Shown in pieces: positions 1-7,096 of a stretch of 10,193 nt of DNA. Origin of the DNA: Pseudomonadota bacterium. Lineage in GTDB: Bacteria; Bdellovibrionota; Bacteriovoracia; Bacteriovoracales; Bacteriovoracaceae. The stretch lies in assembly GCA_021299675.1 (NCBI GenBank), contig JAJTIF010000411.1, positions 1-10,193 on the forward strand. Direction: 5' to 3'. The translations under genes and the position numbers were made by a program. The number at the start of each line of letters is the position of its first letter. The stretch's first letter is position 1. Below the pieces are notes generated by a model. The model was given only the letters and a program-made list of their open reading frames with translations, did not search any database and was not told where the DNA came from.

Positions 1-491
1 CGGGCCTTTTTTTTGCCAAGTTTTCGATACTGACTGGGTCGCATGAACCCGCCATACCTCCACAGCCCGCGTCTTGCCCGCATCGCTCGCTCTCTGGCTC
101 GCCAGCACTCAGGACACAAGTGCACGGTGGGTCCGTAGACACTCACGCAGCCCTCTTCGAGCAGGTCGAGCTCCAACTCTTTAAAGCGCCCCAGGATCCG
201 CCCATAGATGTCACGCCCGAGCCACTGCATGGCCACGGTTTTGGAGGCCATGCGCTTGAGGCAGGCCCTGGCGAACTCTCCCGCCTCCACTCTCCCATCC
301 AGGCTCCACTGTCCACGTTCTGGAGCATCGATGAAGGCCAGGCGCACGCGCTCCGTTTTTCCAAAGAGTTGAACCACCAGCGTGTCCCCGTCACTGACCT
401 CAAGGAGGCTGACCAGGAGTGCGAGTGGAAAAAGTTCACGATGCAGAAAGAGGCTCAACAAAAGGCACATGAAATGATAATAAAGGCGCAT
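1..491 (-). CDS. Staphylococcal-nuclease-like (SNase/thermonuclease) protein, C-terminus cut by window edge
   Basis: This is a probable Ca2+-dependent phosphodiesterase that cleaves DNA or RNA. The minus-strand frame is open from an ATG at 491 (a stop lies just upstream at 501-503) to the window edge, giving 163 visible residues. Residues 33-58 hold the SDGDT motif, then R50, D55 and E58; YGR follows with R98. These match the SNase catalytic set D21, R35, D40, E43 and R87, so the active site looks intact. Residues 131-157 give the usual end of the fold, an Arg-rich helix ending in RRGLW and then RPSQYRK, so only a few residues are probably missing. Residues 7-30 are hydrophobic and could be a signal peptide or anchor, although H17-R18-E19 interrupts them and no clear lipobox is visible. 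No good Shine-Dalgarno precedes the start; ATG 470 is an alternative. An odd CPEC motif (C126, C129) sits before the last helix. The gene is divergent from tgt. I am confident of the fold and less sure of its location. Confidence 0.88.
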   Translation of the reverse strand, partial: MRLYYHFMCLLLSLFLHRELFPLALLVSLLEVSDGDTLVVQLFGKTERVRLAFIDAPERGQWSLDGRVEAGEFARACLKRMASKTVAMQWLGRDIYGRILGRFKELELDLLEEGCVSVYGPTVHLCPECWRARERAMRARRGLWRYGGFMRPSQYRKLGKKKA

Positions 492-562
492 CCGCGGATA
501 CTAGTCGAAAGGCCCAAGGTCATACTTGTGGAAAACCACCCGCGAGCGGAGGAATTGCAAAA

Positions 563-1693
563 ATGAAAACCAATCAATTGGTCAACGAGCACTTTAGATT
601 CGAACTACAGCACGTCGACAAAAATTGTGGCGCTCGCGCTGGAGTCATCCACACCCCTCACGGCTCGATCCAGACTCCCGTCTTCATGCCCGTCGGCACT
701 CACGGTGCCATCAAAGCCCTGCAGCCCAAAGAGCTCAAAGATCTCGACATCGAGATCATGCTTTCTAACACCTACCACTTGCATCTCACTCCTGGCTCTG
801 AGCTCATCGCCAAGGCCGGAGGCTTGCATAAGTTCATGGCCTGGGATCGTCCGATCCTCACCGACTCTGGTGGCTTTCAAGTGTTCTCACTTCAGAAAAA
901 CGGCATCACCGAAGAAGGGGCGCTCTTTCGAGATGCCGATGGGAAATCCATCAAGCTTACTCCGGAGATCTCCATCGGCGTACAGCAAAACCTAGGCTCC
1001 GACATCATGATGGCGTTTGATGAGTGCATCCCCTTTCCGGCCACCGAGAAGTACGTGGAGACTTCGATTGAACGCACGCACCGCTGGCTTGATCGCTCGA
1101 TCGAAGCCTGGACCAATCCCAAGCAAGCACTCTTTGGCATCATCCAAGGGGGCGTCTACAACAAGTACCGCGATGTGTGTCTGGAAGAAGTCGTGAAGCG
1201 TGATCTTCCGGGCTACGCCATCGGCGGCGTCTCGGTAGGTGAAGGCCCCGAGCACATGGAAGCCATCGTGAAATACATCGCTCCCAAAATGCCCACCAAC
1301 AAACCTCGCTACGTCATGGGCGTGGGGCTTCCGGAAGATCTCTTGATGATCTGGGAGAACGGCGTCGACATGAGTGACTGTATTATCCCGACGAAGTTTG
1401 CCCGCGGCGGTACTCTTTTCACCAACCGCGGGAAGATCCGCATCGATCATAAAAACTACCGCCGCGACTTCTACCCGATCGAACCCAATCTCAAAGACTA
1501 CGTGAACACCAACTTCACGCGCGCCTACATCAAGCATCTCTTTGACTCAAACGAGATCCTGGGACAGATCCTCGCTACGGCTCACAATATTGCGTTCTAT
1601 AAATCCATGGCCGGGAGAGCGAGAGAAGCGATCCTAGAAGACCGCTTCCTCGAGTTCAAAAAAGATTTCCTTGCGGGCTACTCAAAGAACTAG
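563..1693 (+). CDS. tgt: tRNA-guanine transglycosylase (queuosine synthesis), zinc cysteines missing
   Basis: This enzyme exchanges guanine 34 in GUN-anticodon tRNAs for preQ1, a step of queuosine synthesis in the cytosol. At 376 residues it has the normal length. Visible family motifs are TPVFMPVGTHG (38-48), DSGGFQVFSL (101-110, with acid/base D101), FDEC (152-155), GIIQGG (192-197), GYAIGGVSVGE (217-227) and MSDC (270-273, with the presumed nucleophile D272). C155 and V225 fit the bacterial preQ1-using type rather than the eukaryotic queuine type. The start at 563 is preceded by GGAGG at 548-552. An oddity: the CxCxxC zinc site expected before the NFTRAY helix reads L310, D312, N315, while the fourth ligand, H341 in TAHN, is kept. 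The rest of the protein is well conserved, so it does not look like a pseudogene. No other queuosine gene is in the window. Its stop codon overlaps that of the convergent peptidase gene. Confidence 0.97.
   Translation: MKTNQLVNEHFRFELQHVDKNCGARAGVIHTPHGSIQTPVFMPVGTHGAIKALQPKELKDLDIEIMLSNTYHLHLTPGSELIAKAGGLHKFMAWDRPILTDSGGFQVFSLQKNGITEEGALFRDADGKSIKLTPEISIGVQQNLGSDIMMAFDECIPFPATEKYVETSIERTHRWLDRSIEAWTNPKQALFGIIQGGVYNKYRDVCLEEVVKRDLPGYAIGGVSVGEGPEHMEAIVKYIAPKMPTNKPRYVMGVGLPEDLLMIWENGVDMSDCIIPTKFARGGTLFTNRGKIRIDHKNYRRDFYPIEPNLKDYVNTNFTRAYIKHLFDSNEILGQILATAHNIAFYKSMAGRAREAILEDRFLEFKKDFLAGYSKN
1690..1693. other. Shared palindromic CTAG giving both convergent stop codons
   Basis: The tetranucleotide CTAG reads TAG on both strands. 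It ends tgt on the plus strand (1691-1693) and the lipoprotein peptidase on the minus strand (1690-1692). The two coding regions therefore overlap by four bases, and any transcription terminator must lie inside the opposite gene. Confidence 0.95.
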
Positions 1694-4245
1694 AACTTCT
1701 GCTCTTTGATCTCCCGGTTGATCTGGTCCGTTCGACTATCAGTCTCCTGACGGATCTGCGCTTGCGTGATGGTCCTTATGCCCGTATCACGGATCGCCTG
1801 AGACCAGGATTTAGAGAGCACGCCTCGCCATTCGATGGTGAAACAAGCAACCTGGGCCCGCTTACGCAAGAACTCCAGCACACTGTTACCACTGTTGCGG
1901 ATCCTACAGTCATCAGCCGCCAGAAGCCCCAGGCGACGCACTTCTTTGAGATACACATCCACCAGGATTTCCTTCGCGTACTGCTCCTGGGTGCGAATCC
2001 ACTGAGAAAAACCGGTGGAGGACATGATCTCTGTGCAAGCTTGAGAGATCGGACGCACAATGGCCTGGGTCTTGTCATGGTAGCGTAGCGTGAGGTTGTG
2101 GCGGGTCAGGATGACCTGCTCACAGGTTTGTGAAAACGACTCACCCTCTTTCACCCACGAGAAACTCTGAGACATCTCCTGCTTTGTTTTCTGCAGATCC
2201 ACCTGAACAAACCGGGCCACTTCCAACTCTTCTTCTCCTTTGGCCTGTTGGTAAAAGCGCTCGATGTCTTTCACCACTTGTGGGATGGCGAGATCAAACA
2301 AGAGCCTAGACTCGGAAGCATCTTGGATGCCAAGGCCTGCAAAACTCATCTGCTGGAGAGAGGCGCTCACCTTCTCCGGGATCTGGCGATTGATACAATT
2401 GAGCTCTGCGATCTCCATAAATCCTTCCCCTACGGAGAATGGACCGGGTCGGATGGGCTCGGAGCGCGCCCCACGCGGCTGAATGGGCATCGCCTGACAG
2501 TCTTTCCAAATATCTTCGCTGGCTTCAGAGAGAAGCGCAGTCTGCGAGACCAAGAAGTCCATGTGGAGCTTGGTGTTTTCTGCTTTCACTTGCTCGTAGC
2601 CAAAGGACTGGAGGAAGCGCAGCTTGAGATCCGCGCTCATGCTCTCCGAGCGCGCCAGAGTGCTCGGAACAATTTCCTCGATCAACTCTTCGATCGCTTT
2701 ACCATAGCAGCCCCGCTCATCGGCTTGACCGTAGCAATTGGTCATCAGCTGCATCGGCACGGCGCGCTCACTCAGCACGCGGTAAAACTCATTGAGACTG
2801 CGGTAGTAGTCTTGATTCTCACGAGCCAGGCTTATGTGTGACACCACATTCTGAATAAAGGTCGAACGCATGCGATCTTTGAACCCATTGAGCACATCGT
2901 TGGACTTCAGTGCTTTACACCCGTCCACGTGGTTCAACTTCGCTTCGATGACCGATTGATCGACGAAATCACTGACCTTCTTGGCGAGACACCCGCGGAT
3001 ATCCGCTTCGACGTTGAAAGGAAAATGACTCGCCGGCAGAGGCGTAGATGAGACGGCAGAACTCGGGGTGAGGTCACAGTCCACCGCTGCCTGGAAAAGA
3101 TTTGGGGTGAGCAGTTGCAGGACATCTTTCTCAAACTGCCCAATCAACCCTGGGTTATCAAACTCATTACTCTCGAACACACTTGTCTTGTAAAACTGAT
3201 ACATCGGCTGCGGGATCACTCGCTTGGTGCGCTGACCTTCGAAGCGATAATAAGCGGCGGTATCCGCGAAGTGTTCTGCGGGAGACCCACCAGCATAACT
3301 ACGAACGAATTGATTGAGAGCGAGAGTGGTCTGCCACTGGCGCTCCATCACATTGGTGGTGGGATTTAGGTATTCTTTAATACTCCAGCCACCGAGTTCG
3401 GCGAATGTTCCCTCGTGCGAAAAGTAGGAACGACGGTTATCGCGTCCCCACTGGTAGTCAATCTGGTGCGCCAGTTCGTGTGAGGTTCCCTCGTAAAGAA
3501 AGCCCGAGTCTTTATCACTTACGTTCAGGCTCAGACACCCATCATTGAGCTGCACATACCCGTTAGACCAGGCCAGGCCACACACCATGGCTCCTTGACC
3601 TTCGAAACTGGCAGTGCGCGGGATACGCTGGATCTCTTTCATGTTGGGCAGGGTTCGAAAGGGCGTCGAGAGCGCATGGCTTAAGCGCCAAAAACCATAG
3701 AGTTCATCTCGTGAGAAGAGGTAACTCTCCATGGGATGCGTTTTCTCTTTATAGACTCCCGCTGTCGGACTGGTTTGATCGTAGATTTTATTTTTAAACG
3801 AGAGCACGTGACCCATCTTCAAGTACCACAGGTAGACCATCCAGCCCTCAAGACCGTCACTACTCTTGTAGACCTTATTAACGACACACACAGCATCGTT
3901 ACATTCACGCACATCAGGTTTGTTATTCAGGTCCCCGTAGTTACTTCCTACGGCCTGGAGAAACTTCGCCTGCGGCACCGGAAGCTTTGAGAGATCGAGG
4001 TGCTCCCAGCGCCCACGAACTTTAGTCGTTGAGTTGAATGGTTTTTCGAAGTGTTCGGCTTCTCGACGAACTTCTTGCACACTGAAGAGATCATTGCGGC
4101 AAGATGGATTCGGGTTATTCGCAGGAACTCGAGCAGCGGGAAGTTTCGAGTACGCATTCATCCACGCCGCTGTTACGACTTTTTGAGTGGGCTTGGGGTT
4201 ACAAGCCGCTATGAGCACGAGAGAGAGTAAACTAATTTTTCGCAT
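1690..4245 (-). CDS. Large lipoprotein with HExxH zinc-peptidase domain (anthrax lethal-factor/M34-like)
   Basis: This is a predicted membrane-anchored zinc endopeptidase of 851 residues. The N-terminus MRKISLLSLVLIAAC is a lipoprotein signal peptide with a good lipobox (C15). HELAHQID at 256-263 gives two zinc ligands (H256, H260) and the catalytic E257. AEHFADTAAYY at 323-333 supplies a likely third ligand, E324, 64 residues later. This HExxH...ExxxD arrangement is typical of gluzincins and most resembles the M34 group around anthrax lethal factor, where a similar EFFAE-like motif follows; the family call is an inference. GTFAELGGWS (279-288) lies between them. The roughly 480 residues after the peptidase core carry many cysteines and helical stretches that I cannot assign. 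The start at 4245 has an SD-like GGTGGT five bases upstream, inside the end of the preceding lipoprotein gene, so the two are probably translationally coupled. No truncation is seen. The substrate is unknown; it could be host or prey protein, or the cell's own envelope. Confidence 0.85.
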   Translation of the reverse strand: MRKISLLSLVLIAACNPKPTQKVVTAAWMNAYSKLPAARVPANNPNPSCRNDLFSVQEVRREAEHFEKPFNSTTKVRGRWEHLDLSKLPVPQAKFLQAVGSNYGDLNNKPDVRECNDAVCVVNKVYKSSDGLEGWMVYLWYLKMGHVLSFKNKIYDQTSPTAGVYKEKTHPMESYLFSRDELYGFWRLSHALSTPFRTLPNMKEIQRIPRTASFEGQGAMVCGLAWSNGYVQLNDGCLSLNVSDKDSGFLYEGTSHELAHQIDYQWGRDNRRSYFSHEGTFAELGGWSIKEYLNPTTNVMERQWQTTLALNQFVRSYAGGSPAEHFADTAAYYRFEGQRTKRVIPQPMYQFYKTSVFESNEFDNPGLIGQFEKDVLQLLTPNLFQAAVDCDLTPSSAVSSTPLPASHFPFNVEADIRGCLAKKVSDFVDQSVIEAKLNHVDGCKALKSNDVLNGFKDRMRSTFIQNVVSHISLARENQDYYRSLNEFYRVLSERAVPMQLMTNCYGQADERGCYGKAIEELIEEIVPSTLARSESMSADLKLRFLQSFGYEQVKAENTKLHMDFLVSQTALLSEASEDIWKDCQAMPIQPRGARSEPIRPGPFSVGEGFMEIAELNCINRQIPEKVSASLQQMSFAGLGIQDASESRLLFDLAIPQVVKDIERFYQQAKGEEELEVARFVQVDLQKTKQEMSQSFSWVKEGESFSQTCEQVILTRHNLTLRYHDKTQAIVRPISQACTEIMSSTGFSQWIRTQEQYAKEILVDVYLKEVRRLGLLAADDCRIRNSGNSVLEFLRKRAQVACFTIEWRGVLSKSWSQAIRDTGIRTITQAQIRQETDSRTDQINREIKEQKF

Positions 4246-4654
4246 GATCTACCACCCTTGTGACTTGATCCACATTCGGATCATAGATCACTGATACGCC
4301 GAGCTCCGGACAACTGAGTTGCTTTTCTGCCATGAGATGAGAGTCTTTAGGTTTTGAGAGTTCCGTGAAGGTCGTTTGACAATCGCGCAGCGTGTGGCGC
4401 CAATGGAGAAGACTTTTTTCCTCTTCAGTGGGTTTTCGAAACCCCGCCGTCACAACATCCGCCTGCACTTGATACTTCTGATCATCCGGGTAAGTCAGTA
4501 CTTCTACCGCCGGCACTGGGTTTTCCACCTTTGTCGGCTCGCCGATCTGAGACTGAAGCTCTCGCTTAGAAGTTTTTCCGTAATCAATTAACTTCACCTG
4601 ATCAGCACAGGAGACTGCTGTAAACAGCAGCAACATAGTCACTCGTGAAAGCAT
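4232..4654 (-). CDS. Small predicted lipoprotein, weakly BamE/SmpA-like
   Basis: I do not recognise this 140-residue protein with certainty. It begins MLSRVTMLLLFTAVSC; the run AVSC is an acceptable though not ideal lipobox with C16, so it is probably a lipid-anchored periplasmic or outer-membrane protein. Residues 32-63 (ELQSQIGEP, then EVLTYPDDQKYQV) have the L..xxGxPxxx....EvlxYxDxxxY pattern seen in BamE/SmpA-type small lipoproteins; this similarity is weak and only suggestive. C92 and C115 could form a disulfide. I chose the ATG at 4654 because AAGGGGG stands five bases before it and because it starts directly at the signal peptide. An in-frame GTG at 4672 would add six residues but has no SD. 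The gene overlaps the start of the peptidase lipoprotein by 14 bases, which suggests a joint function, perhaps as a partner or chaperone of that peptidase. Confidence 0.72.
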   Translation of the reverse strand: MLSRVTMLLLFTAVSCADQVKLIDYGKTSKRELQSQIGEPTKVENPVPAVEVLTYPDDQKYQVQADVVTAGFRKPTEEEKSLLHWRHTLRDCQTTFTELSKPKDSHLMAEKQLSCPELGVSVIYDPNVDQVTRVVDHAKN

Positions 4655-4657
4655 AAA

Positions 4658-4693
4658 GGCCCCCTTAAACACTCTTTTCGGTTTAAGGGGGCC
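4658..4693 (-). promoter_or_regulatory. Perfect 13-bp stem-loop over a lipoprotein ribosome-binding site (possible weak terminator)
   Basis: On the minus strand, 4693-4681 (GGCCCCCTTAAAC) is exactly complementary to 4670-4658 (GTTTAAGGGGGCC), with a 10-base loop. The 3' arm contains AAGGGGG, the Shine-Dalgarno of the lipoprotein gene, and ends three bases before its ATG. The hairpin also lies 35 bases after the stop of the transglutaminase-like gene. A terminator role is possible, but only TTT follows before ATG, so the U-tract is weak. Blocking ribosome access to the lipoprotein-peptidase pair is the better reading. On the plus strand no T-run follows, so it is oriented for minus-strand transcripts. 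Confidence 0.75.
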
Positions 4694-4727
4694 AGTACTT
4701 GATCAAAAAACTTTTAAATCTTTAAAA

Positions 4728-5885
4728 TTAGTGGCTTACCGGCGCGTAGATTGAGTTCAGACCACTCATATTAATACCTTCAGCGCTTGAGAACCGCTCG
4801 TGCTTCTTTTCAAGCCACATAAAATCTGGACGGGTTTCAGAGATCCACTCGCCACCGATGATGTTTCCTGCGGCATCGATCTCCAGCGTGTACTCATAAG
4901 CCTTCGAGTTATAAGACTGCGCTGGAGTGTTGGTGATGGGATCCATCGACACGAAGTGCTCTTCTTCTGTTTCATCCAAGAGGCTCACTTCATCACCGTA
5001 GGTCATCGCCATTTTCATGTGGGCAATCTTAGCGGCACCATTGCGAGCCTCCACAGGAGTCGGTGCTCTCATGGCCACCACGCTAGACTCGTAGCCCATC
5101 ACCGGTTGGTTCCACACATCAGCGAAACGGTCCACGTCAGCGATGAAGCCCTTATCCTGGATACCGATCATATTCGTGAGTACCACGTGCAAAGCCCCGG
5201 CGTTCACACCGGCACAATTCTTTGACTCTGGGTTTCGGGGCATGGTTTGAACACGGTCTTCCGGGTACGCCTCCCCTGGAACTTTTCCAGGCACCTTACA
5301 GCGTCCACCAACACGCACATACCCTTCAGCTTTCGCATGAGCATAATAGAAGCTCAAAAGACCTTTCACGTCCGTTGCACCAAAAGGCACAACCACACCA
5401 TCACGGTTTTTTATGTTCACTCGCTGTGGCTCAGAGTGCAACACGGCGGCTGGTGCCCAACCGTGACAGATGCCTTCCCACCAGGAATCGTTAGGGGAGT
5501 ACATCGAGCGGACCTTACGAGTCATGGGGAATGAATAGTTACCCATGAAGATGTCGTACTTTTCTGCTGGTGAAAGCTTCTCGAGTTCTTCAACACTCAT
5601 ACGCTCCACTTCCGCTTTCGTGAGAAATTTGTAGGTGAAATTTTCTGGATTTGGCTCTGCATTCCAGCGGTAAGCGATACCACCACGGTTAGAAGGCCAA
5701 AAAGTATCTGACCAGGCAAGGGTTGTATCAGTGAGCTTGGCTGCCAAGGGAGCAGCTCCGAATTTTGTCGTCAGGGCCTTTCCCGTGAGACGACCAAACT
5801 TAAGTGGATTGTCTGTGTCGTTCCATTTCGCCGCATAGGCAGAAGAGACGCAGGCAAGCAGAGTGAGTGCAAGAGTGGCACGCAT
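4728..5885 (-). CDS. Exported transglutaminase-elicitor-like protein (Cys-His enzyme candidate)
   Basis: This 385-residue protein has a clean Sec signal peptide, MRATLALTLLACVSSAYA, probably cleaved before AKW. The mature part holds WWEGICHGWAPAA (135-147) with candidate nucleophile C140, GALHVVL (230-236) with candidate H233, then VDRFADVWNQPVMGYE (251-266) with possible acidic partners, and near the end GNIIGGEWI (340-348). This Cys..His layout and the CHGWAPA and GGEW signatures match my recollection of the transglutaminase elicitor family (Phytophthora GP42-like, also found in bacteria). The family would crosslink Gln to Lys or act as an amidase or protease. The assignment is from memory of motifs, not from an alignment. 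The ATG at 5885 is preceded by AAGGAG; an in-frame TTG at 5954 would add 23 unlikely residues in front of the signal peptide. It lies 89 bases after serC and may be co-transcribed or have its own promoter. Confidence 0.7.
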   Translation of the reverse strand: MRATLALTLLACVSSAYAAKWNDTDNPLKFGRLTGKALTTKFGAAPLAAKLTDTTLAWSDTFWPSNRGGIAYRWNAEPNPENFTYKFLTKAEVERMSVEELEKLSPAEKYDIFMGNYSFPMTRKVRSMYSPNDSWWEGICHGWAPAAVLHSEPQRVNIKNRDGVVVPFGATDVKGLLSFYYAHAKAEGYVRVGGRCKVPGKVPGEAYPEDRVQTMPRNPESKNCAGVNAGALHVVLTNMIGIQDKGFIADVDRFADVWNQPVMGYESSVVAMRAPTPVEARNGAAKIAHMKMAMTYGDEVSLLDETEEEHFVSMDPITNTPAQSYNSKAYEYTLEIDAAGNIIGGEWISETRPDFMWLEKKHERFSSAEGINMSGLNSIYAPVSH

Positions 5886-5891
5886 AGAAGG

Positions 5892-5897
5892 CTCCTT
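5892..5897 (-). promoter_or_regulatory. Shine-Dalgarno deciding the start of the transglutaminase-like gene
   Basis: The minus strand reads AAGGAG six bases before the ATG at 5885, and that ATG opens directly into the signal peptide. This favours 5885 over the upstream in-frame TTG at 5954. Confidence 0.85.
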
Positions 5898-5974
5898 CGA
5901 GTTAAGATCAAACGCGAGGGGTATAGCCCTGAAGCCGTGCTGAAAGCTACTCAATTCTGCGCAGCGCGTAAAAA

Positions 5975-7093
5975 CTATAGACTTTCAACTGCTAAGTCTA
6001 TGATTTTTGTGAGCTTTTTTAGATCCTCAAGAGCGACGTTATGGAAGAGACCAATCCGCAATTGATTGCGCCCAAGCTTTCGATAGCCATCTATATCTAT
6101 CGCCACCCCGAGCTTTCTTAAGCGTAAGGCCAGGGCATCAGCAGAATATTTTTCATCCATATCAATGGTCGCCACCGCGGTGGAGCGAAAGCTCGCCTCT
6201 TTTACGAAACAAGAGAGATAGGGCTTACTCTCGGCCCAGCCGTACATCCAGTCGGCTTTTTCTTGCGCCTGTTTAATCACATCGGCAAAGCCCACCTTTC
6301 GCATGAGCTTGAGCTGTTCGTTGAGTAAGAATAAATTGGCGATGGCCGGAGTGTTATAGGTTTGATGGCCTCGACCATTCTCGATGGCATGGCTCCACTT
6401 CATCGACTCTGGGATGAATCGCGATTTATCCGCCTGCAACTTTTGCGCACGAGCAATGGCTTTCGGAGAGAGGATCGCCACATAGAGGCCTCCCTCTGCC
6501 GCGAAAACCTTTTGCGGTGAAAAGTAAAACACATCCACTTTTTTTAAATCAATATCAATCTGACCCGCGCCCGAAGTGGCGTCCACAGCGATGAGAGTAT
6601 TTTTATTTTTTAGCTCCGGAAGACTTGAGATCATCACGCCCGTCGATGTTTCGTTCTGGGTGACACAGATCACATCATGGCCATCGACCTCTACCGGATT
6701 GATGCCTTCACCATAGGCGACTTTTACTTGGTGAGTTTGGATCCACGGAATGATTTGATGGGCCCGCAGCCATTTTTCAGAGAATTCTCCGCAGGTAAAA
6801 TGCACCGAAGATTTTTCTACGAGCCCCAGCCCAATCATGTCCCACACAAAAGTAGCACCACCATTGCCCAGCACCACTTCATATCCTTGGGGCACATTCA
6901 GATACTGAATAAGACCCTCTTGGATCTCTTTCACGACATTCTTGACGGCGTCTTTGCGGTGGCTCGTTCCCAAGAGAGTTGTGCCGGTGGCGGCGAGCTT
7001 CTCCAGATGTTCCATGGGAATGCGGGAAGGACCTACGCCAAAACGCGGATCCGAGGGGTGCAAACTCTGAGGGATGGTGAAATTCTCAAACAT
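5975..7093 (-). CDS. serC: Phosphoserine aminotransferase, Mycobacterium-type
   Basis: This PLP enzyme converts 3-phosphohydroxypyruvate and glutamate to phosphoserine and 2-oxoglutarate in serine synthesis. It can also serve the 4-phosphohydroxythreonine step of de novo vitamin B6 synthesis. The 372 residues show RFGVGPSR (17-24), LGTSHRKDAVKN (41-52), VVLGNGGAT (73-81), NETSTGV (147-153), DATSGAGQIDID (171-182, where D171 contacts the PLP ring), FSPQKVFAAEGG (191-202, where K195 is the Schiff-base lysine), QTYNTPAIA (244-252) and YRKLGRNQLRI (337-347). From memory these follow the Mycobacterium tuberculosis SerC sequence closely, including the start and end of the protein, rather than the E. 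coli form. GGAG, five bases before the ATG at 7093, supports that start; an ATG at 7105 would add four residues but has no well-spaced SD. No serA or serB lies nearby. Confidence 0.95.
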   Translation of the reverse strand: MFENFTIPQSLHPSDPRFGVGPSRIPMEHLEKLAATGTTLLGTSHRKDAVKNVVKEIQEGLIQYLNVPQGYEVVLGNGGATFVWDMIGLGLVEKSSVHFTCGEFSEKWLRAHQIIPWIQTHQVKVAYGEGINPVEVDGHDVICVTQNETSTGVMISSLPELKNKNTLIAVDATSGAGQIDIDLKKVDVFYFSPQKVFAAEGGLYVAILSPKAIARAQKLQADKSRFIPESMKWSHAIENGRGHQTYNTPAIANLFLLNEQLKLMRKVGFADVIKQAQEKADWMYGWAESKPYLSCFVKEASFRSTAVATIDMDEKYSADALALRLRKLGVAIDIDGYRKLGRNQLRIGLFHNVALEDLKKLTKIIDLAVESL

Positions 7094-7096
7094 AAT

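Noticed and set aside
120..566. 148-residue plus-strand open frame before tgt
   Set aside because: It lies antisense to the nuclease gene, whose catalytic motifs are clear, and its own translation has no recognisable motif or signal.
992..1537. 181-residue minus-strand open frame inside tgt
   Set aside because: It is a shadow of a strongly conserved gene; its product is Val/Asp/His-rich with no family pattern.
2248..2841. 197-residue plus-strand open frame inside the peptidase lipoprotein
   Set aside because: The opposite strand encodes a continuous 851-residue protein with a lipobox and peptidase motifs; the antisense frame has no supporting start or motif.
4655..4672. GTG at 4672 as the start of the small lipoprotein
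   Set aside because: The ATG at 4654 has a well-spaced Shine-Dalgarno and begins the signal peptide directly.
4800..5225. 141-residue plus-strand open frame inside the transglutaminase-like gene
   Set aside because: It is antisense to a protein with a signal peptide and conserved motifs; the His/Arg-rich translation is typical of a shadow frame.
5886..5954. TTG at 5954 as the start of the transglutaminase-like gene
   Set aside because: It would put 23 unlikely residues before a perfect signal peptide; AAGGAG marks the ATG at 5885.
5952..5974. Terminator after serC
   Set aside because: The GC-rich GCGCTGCGC stretch after the stop forms at most a tiny hairpin and no T-run follows it.
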